This document shows positions 26,866-37,700 of a stretch of 64,000 nucleotides of DNA, piece after piece. The first letter of the stretch is position 1; each line of letters starts with the position of its first letter. A program made the translations under genes and the position numbers. This DNA comes from Bacilli bacterium. Lineage in GTDB: Bacteria > Bacillota_I > Bacilli_A > RFN20 > CAG-826. The stretch is from positions 16,977 through 80,976 of the forward strand of contig JAILKX010000038.1 in the NCBI GenBank assembly GCA_024693415.1, read 5' to 3'. Below the pieces are notes generated by a model, which was not told where the DNA came from, ran no database searches, and was given only the letters and a program-made list of their open reading frames with translations.

Positions 26866-26971
26866 GTTTCAATAAAAGAAAAATCGGTTTTAGGGGTTGC
26901 AATCTCAACTGTGGTGACTAAAATAGTCCCGCTGTCGTAATTCGCCCCCCTTGGGTTACGGCAGCATTTTT
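26866..26971 (+). ncRNA. Candidate small RNA resembling a Cas9 guide scaffold (orphan)
   Basis: In the divergent gap between helicase and jetA. TTTTAG (26888-26893) pairs with CTAAAA (26918-26923), an asymmetric bulge follows, and GTTG (26896-26899) pairs with CAAC (26906-26909): lower stem, bulge, upper stem as in a repeat:anti-repeat duplex. Next is TAGTCCCG, then a 10-bp stem GCTGTCGTAA (26931-26940)/TTACGGCAGC (26956-26965) with ATTTTTC. The terminator is convincing; the guide-RNA likeness is by eye only, no clear promoter is seen and no cas gene is present. An alternative fold is GACTA-AAA-TAGTC (26916-26928). Confidence 0.4.
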
Positions 26972-27050
26972 CGTTCTATCGGAAATAAAAAAACGCGACC
27001 CGTCCAATTTTGCTAAGGACAAACGCTGAACACGCGCGCATAATATACAT

Positions 27051-28502
27051 ATGACTGCAGGCCGTACGGATTTATTTGACATCATCAACAGAAACTTTTT
27101 CGGTCTGCTCTCCGGGCAGAACAAAGAAGTCAATTTCCTGTTGCTATGCGAAACCGACCGCGCCTTCGGCAGCTCATTGACGACCCTTTCCCGCAAGAAG
27201 CTCGTCGATATCCTCGCCGAGTATATCCGCACCTATGCCCTAGGAAACGTCGGCGACATCGGCGAATCCGAGGAGCATGAGTTCGGCGTGACCCCCGATA
27301 ACGACCCTAACGACAAAGGCAATTCGCCCCGCGAAAAGGCCGGGGCGTTCGTCCATGCTCTGGAAAGCAGGGGATGGCTGGAACGCGAGATCGACGAGAA
27401 CTTCAACCCCATCGTGTCCCGCACCGGCGCGTTCCTCGCGGTGTTCAACGCGTTGCTCGGCCTCTTAAGGGATGAGGACGATCCGAACGAATACGCCGCA
27501 TCGCTGCTTTCCCTTTACCGCAACGTCGAAGGCTTCGACTATCAGAATGCCACCGCCTCGCTTCAGGCGATCCAAACCGATTCCGAGACCCTCTCGCGCT
27601 CCCTCCTTTCGATTAATTCGCGCATCAAGCGATTCGTCGGCAAGGCGATGGGCGACAACACGCTTACCGAGAAGGCGATCCTCCAGAAGCTCGCGGTCGA
27701 TTACCAAAGGCTCAACGCCTACGTCGCCTTCCATAACCTCTTGACGAGGAACAACCCGAACAAGTACAGCGGCCGCATCATCACAAAGCTGGAAGAGATG
27801 CGCGCCCCCGAGAATTTCGAGAAGCTCGTCGACGATTACATCTATACCAAGGCCCTCAACAAAGACTCCCCCGAATCCCGCCGAGTCGCCGAAAGATACA
27901 TACACGGGGTCATCGAAATGGTGATCGAGCAGATGAATAACATCGAGTTCTCGCTCACCACGATCTCCTCGAGAAACAGGACATATGTCTCGAATTCGAG
28001 CGAGAGGATCCGCTTCCGCTTGACGAGCGAGCGCGATATCAAAGGCGATATCCAATCGCTCCTCAAGATAATGCTGTGGAAGATGCCGGGCGAGGACTTC
28101 GATTACGGCCAAAGCTTCCAGATGCACAAGTTCAACCAGCTCGATTCGCATTCGCCATACACGGCCCGCTCCCTAGCCCGCATCGCCCCGAAGGAATTGC
28201 CGTTCAACCCCATCGCGAAGAACCAATCCGCGATCGAGAAGGCGGCGATGATCCTCCAGGCCAACGACAAGTACGCCCCAGAAGCGGTATTCGAATTCCT
28301 CGATGGGAAATTCGGCTCCCGCACCGAGATGAAGGCGAGCGAGCTCGGGGTGGAAGGAGTGGATGAGTTCATCTTCATGATGCTCGCACCCGCCTATTGC
28401 TCGGCCGCCGATACGCCATACTCGACGACAACGCCCTTAGGCGTCAAATTCAATTGCCTCGGCTACGACGTCGAGGATTACATGCTGATTCGCAGAAAGT
28501 AA
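27051..28502 (+). CDS. jetA: Wadjet protein JetA (kleisin-like), 483 aa
   Basis: First gene of a four-gene Wadjet operon, an SMC-type complex that recognises and cleaves circular plasmid DNA. JetA is the kleisin-like subunit (MksF-like) that bridges the SMC heads. The start MTAGRTDLFDIINRNFFGLLSGQNKEV and all-helical nature fit the DUF5716-type JetA. A CATAAT box (27039-27044) lies 6 nt before the ATG and no Shine-Dalgarno exists, so the operon mRNA may be leaderless. JetB follows 12 nt later with AAGGAGG. Assigned mainly from context with the unmistakable JetB-C-D. Confidence 0.85.
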   Translation: MTAGRTDLFDIINRNFFGLLSGQNKEVNFLLLCETDRAFGSSLTTLSRKKLVDILAEYIRTYALGNVGDIGESEEHEFGVTPDNDPNDKGNSPREKAGAFVHALESRGWLEREIDENFNPIVSRTGAFLAVFNALLGLLRDEDDPNEYAASLLSLYRNVEGFDYQNATASLQAIQTDSETLSRSLLSINSRIKRFVGKAMGDNTLTEKAILQKLAVDYQRLNAYVAFHNLLTRNNPNKYSGRIITKLEEMRAPENFEKLVDDYIYTKALNKDSPESRRVAERYIHGVIEMVIEQMNNIEFSLTTISSRNRTYVSNSSERIRFRLTSERDIKGDIQSLLKIMLWKMPGEDFDYGQSFQMHKFNQLDSHSPYTARSLARIAPKELPFNPIAKNQSAIEKAAMILQANDKYAPEAVFEFLDGKFGSRTEMKASELGVEGVDEFIFMMLAPAYCSAADTPYSTTTPLGVKFNCLGYDVEDYMLIRRK

Positions 28503-28514
28503 GGAGGAAATGCC

Positions 28515-29156
28515 ATGACGAAAAACGAAGCGTACAAAAACTTCAGTGAGTCCTATGGGAAGCTGAGCGATTCCGATCGCGATGCGTTTTCGCGCATCAG
28601 CCTGAAGCTCCTCGACGAGACCTTCCTCGTGAAGGAGCGCGATGAGGACCGCAAGGATTACCTGAAGGCGACCGACCTCATCAATGGCCTCCGCGCCTAT
28701 TTCGCCTTCATCGACTACGATTTGGTGAACGACGCCGAGAAAGGCGTGATCTACATCAGGACCGAGCTCGACAGCAACCGCGTTCACATGCGCAAGCTCG
28801 AGACGATCGTCCTCCTCGTCCTCCGCGGAATCTTCTATGATGAATCGGCGAAGGCCTCCCTCAATTCCGTCATCTCGACGACGGTCGGGGAGATCGCGCG
28901 CCAAATCGACAAAACCGAGATCTATCCCGAGAACATCGGCAAGACCACCGAGTTCCGGGAATCGCTCAAATCGCTGCGCCGCCACAAGATCATCGACTTC
29001 GACCAGGGTCTGAACTATGGCGAAACCCCGATCGTGATCTATCGTTCCATCCTCCTCGTCGTCGACGTCACGAGCATCGATGACCTCTCAAGGAGGCTCG
29101 AAGACTATAAGGGAGGGCCCGAAGATGAAGCGGATAACGAAGCTGAGGCTGATTAA
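28515..29156 (+). CDS. jetB: Wadjet protein JetB (DUF4194, MukE/KITE-like), 213 aa
   Basis: Small subunit of winged-helix (KITE) type that binds the kleisin in SMC complexes. Length (~210 aa) and features such as DYLKATDLINGLRAYFAFIDYDL and the late ETPIVIYRSILLVVD segment fit DUF4194. The C-terminus is acidic (EDEADNEAEAD). It overlaps jetC by 32 nt, indicating tight coupling. Strong Shine-Dalgarno GGAGG upstream. Confidence 0.87.
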   Translation: MTKNEAYKNFSESYGKLSDSDRDAFSRISLKLLDETFLVKERDEDRKDYLKATDLINGLRAYFAFIDYDLVNDAEKGVIYIRTELDSNRVHMRKLETIVLLVLRGIFYDESAKASLNSVISTTVGEIARQIDKTEIYPENIGKTTEFRESLKSLRRHKIIDFDQGLNYGETPIVIYRSILLVVDVTSIDDLSRRLEDYKGGPEDEADNEAEAD

Positions 29157-32100
29157 CTGGCATTTCTTCGAGAATGAGGAAATCCAGTTTGGGATGATCA
29201 ACGTCATCACCGGCGAGAACGGATCCGGCAAATCGACGATCCTCGACGCGATCCATTACCTCCAATCCGGCGGCACCTGCAAATTCAACCAGGCCGCCAA
29301 TACGCTTTCTAGCGGCCGCACCGTCGCCAATTACCTGCGCGCCCGCACCGGCGCCGAGGATCAGGAATTCCTCCGCGACTCCGGCGACATCATCGGCCAC
29401 ATCGCCGCCGAATATTATGACGAAACCCGCGGCGCACCCTTCGTTTTGGGCTGCGTCCTGCAGCTTGTCAAAGGCACGATGGCCGACCCGCGCTTCTACA
29501 CGATCACCAACGGCACCTATTCCAATTCGATCTTCTTCGGCGAGAATTCGGTCCGCAACTTCGATGAGCTTTTCTCCAAAGCAAAAGAAGAGGGGCTAGA
29601 GATCGAAGAAGTGGGGCGCAAACTCTCCGAGAAGCGCCGCCGCCTCGCCGTTCTCCGCGCTTTGGGCAATCCCGAGAAATACGAGATCCTGTTCACCAAA
29701 GCCCTCTCCTTCGAGCCGCTTCAGGACATCGGGCGCTTCGCCACCGATTTCCTGCTCCCCGAGGCCGAACTCGATCTCTCCTCCATCAAATCGACCATGG
29801 ATTCCTATCGCCTCATTCAGGACCAGCTCCGCGAAGAGACCAAGCGCATGGAGATCCTTAAGCCGATCGCCGACAGCAAGGACACCTACGAGAGCCTCAA
29901 GAAGAAGAGGTTCGGATTCCAGATTCTGGAATTCAACTCCCAGATCGACGTGGCCACCGAGCAGATCCGCCGCGACCGGGCTTCCCTCGAAATCGAAAAA
30001 GCGCAGGCCGCCGCCTTCGAGAAAGACAACCAGGCCAACCTCGAAAAGGCCAACAAGGCCAACCTCGCGGCCGATCTCATCGCCAATAGTGAGGAATACA
30101 AAGCCCTGGCTCAGCTCGACGCGTCCCAGCGCGAGGCGAAGGTGAAGCACGAATCGCTCAAGAACGACGTCAAGCTTTGGGAATCGATGATGGAGAACGA
30201 ATCCTCTTTAGCCAGAAGGATCGGCACCTCCCTCGATTTCTCGCTCGTCAAGAAATCCAAGGATTATCCTAGCCTCGTCGGGTTGCTCACCAAGTATTCC
30301 GAGCGCGTCGAGGACATCTACAAATCGGTCGCCAACGACCGTGGCGCACTGCAAAATCGACACACGTCCCTCACGGATTCGATCCGCGACCTCGATGAAG
30401 AGATCCTCCAGCTGCAGGCGAACGCCTATGCTTTCCCGGTCTACGTCGAGCAGCTCATGGCCGCGATCAGGAAGAAAGCGAAAGAGGAGAAGGGCGTCGC
30501 CAATATCCAGATCTTCCCGCTTTGCAGCCAGCTCGAGATCAACGATCCCGAATGGCGCGACGCCGTGGAAGGGATCCTCGGAAAGAGGAGGTTCGACCTC
30601 TTCGTCCCCAAATCATTCATCCCCTTGGCCAGCAAGGTCTTCGCCTCGAGTGGCTTACAGGATTATTTCGGCGTCGGCGTCATCGCCTTCGACGACAAGG
30701 AAGAGGCGGCGGTCCTGCCGAACGCCATCTCCTGGAAAGTCTCCGCCTGGACCGAGAAGGATGGAGAGCGCCGCGAGCTCAAGGAGCCGCGCGCCTACAT
30801 CGACCGCCTGCTTGGCGACATCATGCTCGTCGAAGGGCAGGAATCGTTCAAGCCGGGGCGCAAAGCCATCACCAAAGAAGGGTTATATTTCGATGGCAGC
30901 GCCGTCCGCCATCTCCTCTATGAGGACATGAGCAAGCCCTATATCGGCCAGGAATCCATCAAGCGTCGCCTCGCCGATGACCTCAAGAGAAAAGAAGCCC
31001 TCGTCGAAGAGATGAAGGACGTCAACAAGAAGATCGCCGATGACGACCGCATCATCAACGAGACCAGGTGCTCCAACGTCAAGGCAATCTTGGATCGCGG
31101 CGACCTGTGGCGCGAATTCCAGTCCATCGACGACGAACTCCGTTCCATCAACGACCAAATCGCCAAGCTCAAAGGGTCCAACAACGAGATCCTCGGCCTT
31201 TCCGGCCTCATCGAGGAGAGAAGGAAGGAAGCGGCTTTGGCCAGGGAAGCGGCGATGCGCGCCGGCCAGGCCCTAAGCGCCTCCAACATCAAGATCGGCG
31301 AGATCAGCAAAGAGCTCGAGACCCTGCACGACAAAATCGAATCCCTCGCCCAGCAGAAGCGCGAGAAGATCGAGGAGCAGGGGATGGAACTATCGATCCT
31401 CGACGAATACCTCGCCGCCCTTTCCGAAGGCAAAAAGGGCAAGGAACTGCGCGATTTCGTCGCCTACTCCAAAGGACCTAACGAAAACGAGATCAAGCGC
31501 CTCGAGCGCATCATCACCAACGCGATGAGCGCTTATGTGAGCGCCTATCCGAACGAATTGAAACTTGAGCTCGACAACTACATCGCCTTCGTCCAGCGCT
31601 ACAACAAGATCGTCGGCGATGAGCTCGCAAAGCTCACCCCTGAGGTCGAAAACGCCAAGAACCGCTCCGAACTCGAGCTCCGCGAGCACTTCATCTCCCG
31701 CATCCGCGCCTCGCTCAACGACGCGAAGCAGTCCATCGACTCATTGAACCGCACCCTGCGCAACCATCCGTTCGGATCCGACAAGGAAGTGTTCGAGTTC
31801 AAAGGCACCAAGAACAGCGATCCGCTGCTCGGCGGCGTCTATCACATCGCCATCGAGACCAATCAGGATTCGATCGTGAACGACCTCTTCTCCGAAGATC
31901 TCGACCACGAATCCCAAGAGGTCCTGCAGACCGTGTTCGATATCCTTTCCACCAGGGAAGACGATCCGGAATACAAGGAGCGCCGCCTCGAGATCACCGA
32001 TTACAGGAACTACCTGAATTACGACATCAAGATCACGATGAACGACGGCGACAGCGTCCTCTATTACTCGAAGAACCAGGATTCGAAGTCCGGCGGCGAA

Positions 32101-32397
32101 ACGCAGACCCCGTTCTACGCCCTGATCGCCGGCGCGTTCCAGTCGCTGCTCGCCTTGCCTGAGAAGCAACTCGATTCGCCGAGCTCCCTGGTTTGCTTCG
32201 ACGAAGCGTTCAACAACATGGACGGCGAGCGCATCCGCCAGATGCTTGAGTTCTACAAAGAGCTCCGGATCCAGCTCATCATCTCCGTCCCATCCATCCG
32301 ATTCGCCTATATCTCCCCTTATGCCGACAACATCATCTCGCTCGCGAAGATCGATGGCCAGGTCGGAATATTCACTGCAATAAAGAATGGAAATTGA
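29125..32397 (+). CDS. jetC: Wadjet protein JetC (SMC/MukB-like ATPase), 1090 aa
   Basis: Motor of the Wadjet complex. Walker A GENGSGKST at ~30-38, preceded by the typical LRLINWHFF start; long coiled-coil arms (~230-420 and ~620-830) around a hinge region (~440-600); signature SKSGGETQTPF (~986) and Walker B LVCFDEAFNNMD (~1020). ATP-driven DNA loop extrusion is the established role of this family. The start at 29125 has GGGAGGG upstream and overlaps jetB. JetD begins 11 nt before its stop. Confidence 0.93.
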   Translation: MKRITKLRLINWHFFENEEIQFGMINVITGENGSGKSTILDAIHYLQSGGTCKFNQAANTLSSGRTVANYLRARTGAEDQEFLRDSGDIIGHIAAEYYDETRGAPFVLGCVLQLVKGTMADPRFYTITNGTYSNSIFFGENSVRNFDELFSKAKEEGLEIEEVGRKLSEKRRRLAVLRALGNPEKYEILFTKALSFEPLQDIGRFATDFLLPEAELDLSSIKSTMDSYRLIQDQLREETKRMEILKPIADSKDTYESLKKKRFGFQILEFNSQIDVATEQIRRDRASLEIEKAQAAAFEKDNQANLEKANKANLAADLIANSEEYKALAQLDASQREAKVKHESLKNDVKLWESMMENESSLARRIGTSLDFSLVKKSKDYPSLVGLLTKYSERVEDIYKSVANDRGALQNRHTSLTDSIRDLDEEILQLQANAYAFPVYVEQLMAAIRKKAKEEKGVANIQIFPLCSQLEINDPEWRDAVEGILGKRRFDLFVPKSFIPLASKVFASSGLQDYFGVGVIAFDDKEEAAVLPNAISWKVSAWTEKDGERRELKEPRAYIDRLLGDIMLVEGQESFKPGRKAITKEGLYFDGSAVRHLLYEDMSKPYIGQESIKRRLADDLKRKEALVEEMKDVNKKIADDDRIINETRCSNVKAILDRGDLWREFQSIDDELRSINDQIAKLKGSNNEILGLSGLIEERRKEAALAREAAMRAGQALSASNIKIGEISKELETLHDKIESLAQQKREKIEEQGMELSILDEYLAALSEGKKGKELRDFVAYSKGPNENEIKRLERIITNAMSAYVSAYPNELKLELDNYIAFVQRYNKIVGDELAKLTPEVENAKNRSELELREHFISRIRASLNDAKQSIDSLNRTLRNHPFGSDKEVFEFKGTKNSDPLLGGVYHIAIETNQDSIVNDLFSEDLDHESQEVLQTVFDILSTREDDPEYKERRLEITDYRNYLNYDIKITMNDGDSVLYYSKNQDSKSGGETQTPFYALIAGAFQSLLALPEKQLDSPSSLVCFDEAFNNMDGERIRQMLEFYKELRIQLIISVPSIRFAYISPYADNIISLAKIDGQVGIFTAIKNGN

Positions 32398-33577
32398 AAC
32401 CGCGGTATTGATCGCTTTGCTGAAGAATTACCTCTCCAGAGAGTCTTCCTATGCCCCGGACAAGAAATCCAAGAGCGTCTTCCTGGAGCGCAGGAACCCG
32501 ATTTTCACGCCGCTCCGCAACAAGCCTGAGCTCGAGGAGAAGATGCAATCGCTGGAGCGGACCGGCTTCGTCGAAGTCGAATACGTGAACGGCATCTTCT
32601 ATAAGGTCACCCTGAAGAAGGATGACGACAATCTCAAAGGCCTTTTCGAGTATCTGAAGATGGAGGACCCGCGCAAAGCGATGGCGGAGCAGCGGGAGCT
32701 TTTGGGCCACTGGACCGAAAACAGCCACCCCGTGGTAGCGAATTTCGCTTCCGCGATGCTCGAGAAGATCACTGGGCGAAAGCCGGCGGTAAAGAATTAC
32801 TTCACCTCCACCGAACAGCTTTCGAAGATCCTCAAGGCCCTCGAGGCGATCGAAGCGTTGGAGACCGAAACCTTCTGCCGCGATCTGTCGATGCGGCTGT
32901 TCGGCAATTCGAAGGAGCTGGAAGGCATGGCGCCGAAGCTCAATTCGCTCTACCGCGAATTCGACGAGCTCGACTACGACGAGGACGACGACCCGCTTCT
33001 GATGCATGGCCTGATCAAAAACCCGGTGGATGTCCGCATCAAGGGCCCGATTTGCATCAAGGTCGGGAATCAGGAGATCGATCTGGAAAAATGGCCTGGC
33101 TTCTTCTCGCTCAATAACGAGGCGATCAAAAAGTGCGCGGTCATAGGCGGAAAGCCGAAGCGCGTTGTCACGATCGAGAACCTCACCTCCTTCACGACCT
33201 TCGAGGACAAAGAAGCGGTGGTCATATATCTGGCTGGCTTCCACGATGGGGTCAAGCAATCCCTGATCCGCAAGATATATGAGGCCTTCCCGAACGTCCC
33301 ATACTGCCATTTCGGCGACATGGACAGCGGTGGCTTCCATATCTTCCATCGCCTGAAAATCGATACACGTATCCCCTTTATTCCGCTGAACATGGATGTG
33401 AAGGCCTTTGAAAAGGTCAAAGGATTCGCCCTGCCTTTGAGCGATAACGACCGCAAGAGGCTGGAGCGTCAGAAGGACGATCCCGAGTTCCTTGAATTCC
33501 ATGAGCTGATCGAGCGGATGCTTAAGGAAGGCAAAAAGGTGGAGCAAGAAGCGTTCATCGCCTTGGATGAAAAATAA
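32387..33577 (+). CDS. jetD: Wadjet nuclease JetD (TOPRIM, DUF3322/DUF2220), 396 aa
   Basis: Nuclease subunit that cuts the DNA once the SMC motor stalls. The C-terminal TOPRIM domain is clear: IENLTSF with catalytic Glu (~263) and HFGDMDSGGFHIF with the DxD pair (~311-313), related to topoisomerase VI. The N-terminal ~200 residues form the DUF3322-like winged-helix and arm region. The gene overlaps jetC by 11 nt. It completes an intact jetABCD set with all active-site residues present, so the system looks functional. Confidence 0.93.
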   Translation: MEIETAVLIALLKNYLSRESSYAPDKKSKSVFLERRNPIFTPLRNKPELEEKMQSLERTGFVEVEYVNGIFYKVTLKKDDDNLKGLFEYLKMEDPRKAMAEQRELLGHWTENSHPVVANFASAMLEKITGRKPAVKNYFTSTEQLSKILKALEAIEALETETFCRDLSMRLFGNSKELEGMAPKLNSLYREFDELDYDEDDDPLLMHGLIKNPVDVRIKGPICIKVGNQEIDLEKWPGFFSLNNEAIKKCAVIGGKPKRVVTIENLTSFTTFEDKEAVVIYLAGFHDGVKQSLIRKIYEAFPNVPYCHFGDMDSGGFHIFHRLKIDTRIPFIPLNMDVKAFEKVKGFALPLSDNDRKRLERQKDDPEFLEFHELIERMLKEGKKVEQEAFIALDEK

Positions 33578-33622
33578 TCGCGTTCGGCTCCTAGCGCATT
33601 TTATTTGTATTAGAATATTGGC

Positions 33623-34753
33623 ATGCAGTTCCTGCACATCTCTGATCTTCATTTAGGCAAACGCCTTCATGGGTTCTCGCTGCTTGAGGACCAGAGGTTT
33701 TTCCTGTTCGAGCGCACGCTGCCTTTGCTAAGGGAAAGGAAAATCGGCGTCTTGGTAATCGCTGGCGACATCTATGACGCCCCGATCCCCCCTCAGGACG
33801 CCGTGCTTCTGCTCGACGAGTTCCTTTCGCAGTGCGCGAGCGAGGGGATCGAGGTCCTCGTGATCTCCGGCAACCACGATTCCTCCGATCGCCTTTCCTA
33901 TGGCGCGCGGTTCTTCGCCGCCAAAAACATCCATATCGCTACCTCCGTGAAGGATTCGCTTAACCCCTTATCGATTGAGGGCGTGAATTTCTATCTGATG
34001 CCCTTCATGAAACACCATGACGTCAATGGCGTCTTCGGCACCGAATTCAAGGACTATGCCTCCGCGGCATCCTATCTTGTGGAACAAATGCATTTGGACC
34101 CGGCCAAGAAAAACGTATTGGTCGCCCATCAATTGGTTTTGCCCGAAGGCGGGGAATCGGGCTTGGAGAGGTCCGGCTCAGAAGAAGCGAGCGTCGGCGC
34201 GATCCCGAATATCCCCTCCGAGGTCTTCAAGGACTTCGATTATGTCGCGCTTGGGCATATCCATAAGCCCCAGAAGGTCGGGAAGAACGCCTATTTCTGT
34301 GGCTGCCCGATCAAATACCACGTCGACGAGGCCAATAACCAGAAACAATTCAACATCGTCACCATCGATGAGGCGGGGTGCGGGCTGGAGGTTGTTCCGA
34401 TCGTTCCGCTCCGCGACCTTAAGATCGTCACGGGGAGCTTCGATGAGATCATCCACATGCCGAAGTGCCTCGATTTCGTGGCGGTGACGCTTACCGATAC
34501 CGTCCCGACCGAAAACGCGATGGACAAGATCCGCAACGCCTGTTTCCCGCTGTGCCTAAGCATCGAGTACAAGAACTTGGGCGGCCAAGAAATGAATCTG
34601 GACGAGGCCCCAGACATCTCGACGGAGACCCCTGAGGAGCTTTTCGGGAAGTTCTACGAACAGATTTTAGGGACCCCGTTGACCGATTATCAAAACGAAA
34701 CCGCGATGCGATTGCTCGCTAGGGCGAAAGGAGAGGACCATGAGGCCGATTAA
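33623..34753 (+). CDS. sbcD: Exonuclease SbcD (Mre11-like), 376 aa
   Basis: Metallophosphoesterase subunit of SbcCD, which cuts DNA hairpins and blocked ends. Metal ligands are visible in DLHLG (~10), GDIYD (~49), GNHDS (~84), HQ (~169) and GHIHK (~211). A TAGAAT box (33611-33616) 6 nt before the ATG and no Shine-Dalgarno suggest an own leaderless promoter, 45 nt after jetD. It overlaps sbcC by 14 nt. Confidence 0.95.
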   Translation: MQFLHISDLHLGKRLHGFSLLEDQRFFLFERTLPLLRERKIGVLVIAGDIYDAPIPPQDAVLLLDEFLSQCASEGIEVLVISGNHDSSDRLSYGARFFAAKNIHIATSVKDSLNPLSIEGVNFYLMPFMKHHDVNGVFGTEFKDYASAASYLVEQMHLDPAKKNVLVAHQLVLPEGGESGLERSGSEEASVGAIPNIPSEVFKDFDYVALGHIHKPQKVGKNAYFCGCPIKYHVDEANNQKQFNIVTIDEAGCGLEVVPIVPLRDLKIVTGSFDEIIHMPKCLDFVAVTLTDTVPTENAMDKIRNACFPLCLSIEYKNLGGQEMNLDEAPDISTETPEELFGKFYEQILGTPLTDYQNETAMRLLARAKGEDHEAD

Positions 34754-37700
34754 GCTGACCATGTGCGCCTTCGGGCCTTATTCGTCGAAGCAGGTGATCG
34801 ATTTCTCTTCGCTCCCCGAGAACCTTTTCATCATCACCGGCGATACCGGCGCCGGGAAAACGATGATCTTCGACGCGCTTTGCTATGCCCTATATGGGGA
34901 AAGCAGCGGTGGCGTCAGAAGCATCTCGGCGCTCCGCTGCAACAAAGCCGATCCCAAGGAGACCACGTTCGTCGAATTGGAATTCGAATACCATGGCCGC
35001 CGTTATCTCATCCACCGCGAGCCGGAGCAGAATATCGCGAAGCAGCGCGGCGAAGGGCTGAAGAACCAGAAAGCCAGCGCTTTCCTCGACGGCGAAGGCA
35101 TCGCCAACCGACTCACGAAGATCCCGGAGATCAGGACCAGGATCGAGGAGATCATCGGATTGGATTGCGACCAATACCGCATGACCATGATGATCGCCCA
35201 AGGTGATTTCGCCAAACTCATCGAAGCCGATACGAATGCGAGGAAAGACGTCTTCCGCACCATCCTCGGCACGAAATACCTGGAGCGGTTCATCTTGCTG
35301 CTGAAGGATAATGCCTCAACCCTGAAATCATCGATCACCGGGAAGCAGATCCAATTGCGCACGAAGCTTGGCTCGCTGAACCTCGACGCTCCGGAGTTCA
35401 CGCATAAGCTCAATAACGAATCCATGGATCTCTCTTTGGTGATGGAGGACATCCCGCCGCTATTAATCGCCCAAGCGGAAGCGCTGAAGCCGCTGAAGGA
35501 GTCATCCGATGCCGCCAAGGCGGAATACGGCGAGCTCCTGAAGAGCCAACAGGCGGTTCTAGAAAACAATAAGAAGGTCGTTTCCTATCGCCGGCATAAG
35601 CAGGATTATGAATCCCTGCTCGAAAGGCAAAACGAGGTCAACGCGGTGCGCGAAAAGGTCGATTTTGCGGAAAAGAGCCGACCCGTGTATGCAAAATGGG
35701 ACGAATTGAATAAGACCAAGAAGCGCGTCGACTCATTGGCTAACTCCTTGGCCGAAACAACGCTCAAACTCAAGGAAGCCAAAGAAAAGGTGACCTCCTG
35801 CCAAGAGGCTTTCGATGTCGCCTCCAAGAAGAAAGATGGCCTCGATCAGCTCAAAACCGAAAAGAACAATATCGAGAATCGGCTCTCTTCCTTTGAGGTT
35901 ATCCGAAAATTGGAAAAGGAAGTCAAAGAAGCCGAGGAGGCCGTCGGCGCCGCCAAGAAATCGTATGATGACATAAAGAAACGGATCGATGACTCCGAAA
36001 AGAGATCTTCGGAAATCGATGCGGCTTGGAAGGGATTCGACGAAGCGCGCCTCGCCAATTGCGAACACCGCGTCTCCAAAATCAAGGACAAGCAAAAGGA
36101 ATTTGACGCCTTGCTTCTAGATGCCGCCAAGATACCGGGATTAGAGCAACGCGTAAGCGAATGCTTCGCCTCCGAGAAAGCTTGCCTCGAGCGCGCGCAA
36201 AAGAAATATAAGGAATGGGAGCGCTCCTATTCGCTTTTCCTGCATTCCCAAGCCGGGATATTGGCGGAAGGCTTAGAGGAAGGGGCGCCGTGCCCTGTTT
36301 GCGGCTCGACCTCGCACCCGCATTTGGCAACCATGCAGGAAGGGGCACCATCCCAAGCGAAGATCGAGGAGCTGTCGAAAGAAAAAGACCGGGCGGAATC
36401 CGAGCGCTCCGCCGCTGAATCCAACCGCAAAGTCGCGCAATCCAAATTGGAAAGCGCATTGTCCGCGCTTTCCGCCCGCTACCAGGAAGTCGCGGGAGAA
36501 TCCGCGCCCTCGGAAGGAATTCAAGGCGCCATTTCCGCCAAGGCGAATGCGCTGAAAGCCGAATTCGACATCGCCGATTCTGAGAGGAAAGCTGCTGCCG
36601 ATGCAGCCGAAAAACGCCGCCGCGACCTCAACGAAAAAGAAAGGCTTTCCCTTGGTTTGCCGGGCCTTAAGCAAAGCCTGTCCGACAAAGAGGCGGCCCT
36701 TAACGATGCGCGGACGGGGTTCAACCAAAAGAAAGGCGCCCTCGAAGACAAAAAGAAAGAGTTGGGCGACCTCAACGAAAGCAAGCTGAAGGAGTCTTTG
36801 GACGCCCTCGTCAAACTGATCGAAGCCATTGAAGGCGATTATCGCAGGGCCGATACCGCTTTGCAGGACGCCAAGCTCAAAGAGAACGGATTCAGCGAGC
36901 AGGCCCAGGGCTTCGAAAAACAAAAGAAGGAAGCGGAATCCGAAATGGAGAACGCGCAGCATAGCCTTCAAGAAGCGGTGGAAGCATCGGGGTTCGAGGA
37001 CCTGCATCAGGCCCTTGCCCACCATTTGGACGACCCCGTGATCGCGTCTTTCAGGAAAAATGTCTCTGATTACGATCAAGGCATCGCCTCCGCCAAGGCG
37101 CTTTACGACGCAGACATATCGAACCACGTCGACCAAATGATCGAGACGGATGTCGCCGAAATCAATCGCATGGTCGATGAAAAGAAAGCCGAAGCGGATG
37201 GGGCCGTTTCGCTTTACGAGAGCGCGGTTTCGACCCATAGGACCAACCTCCAGACATATGAAGAAGCCAAAACCGAATTCGCGTCCTTCGCCGATCTCGA
37301 AAAGCAGTGGGGCGAAGCGAATAACCTCTATGCGGCCGCAAGCGGCAGCGTGAAGGGCTCGACGAAGATCGACTTCGAGACCTACTGCATGCTCGGCACC
37401 TTCGATCAGATCCTCAAAATCGCCACCAGGAAGTTCTTCCAGATGTCGGACGGGCGCTATGAGTTCCGCCGCCGCACCGAATCCTCGGGCAATTCGAAGC
37501 AGGGCCTCGACATCGACGTGTTCGACCACTACGCCGGGACGACCCGCTCCGCCAGCACTTTATCCGGCGGCGAAAAGTTCGAGGCGTCCCTCGCTTTGGC
37601 CCTCTCTTTCTCCGAGGCGATTCAGCAATCCGCGGGGGGCGTGGAGCTGGATTCGATGTTCATCGACGAAGGATTCGGCACCCTTTCCCCCGACATCACC

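Noticed and set aside
33361..33380. Further copy of the 19-bp motif
   Set aside because: Only the first seven bases (TACACGT) match; the rest differs too much to count.
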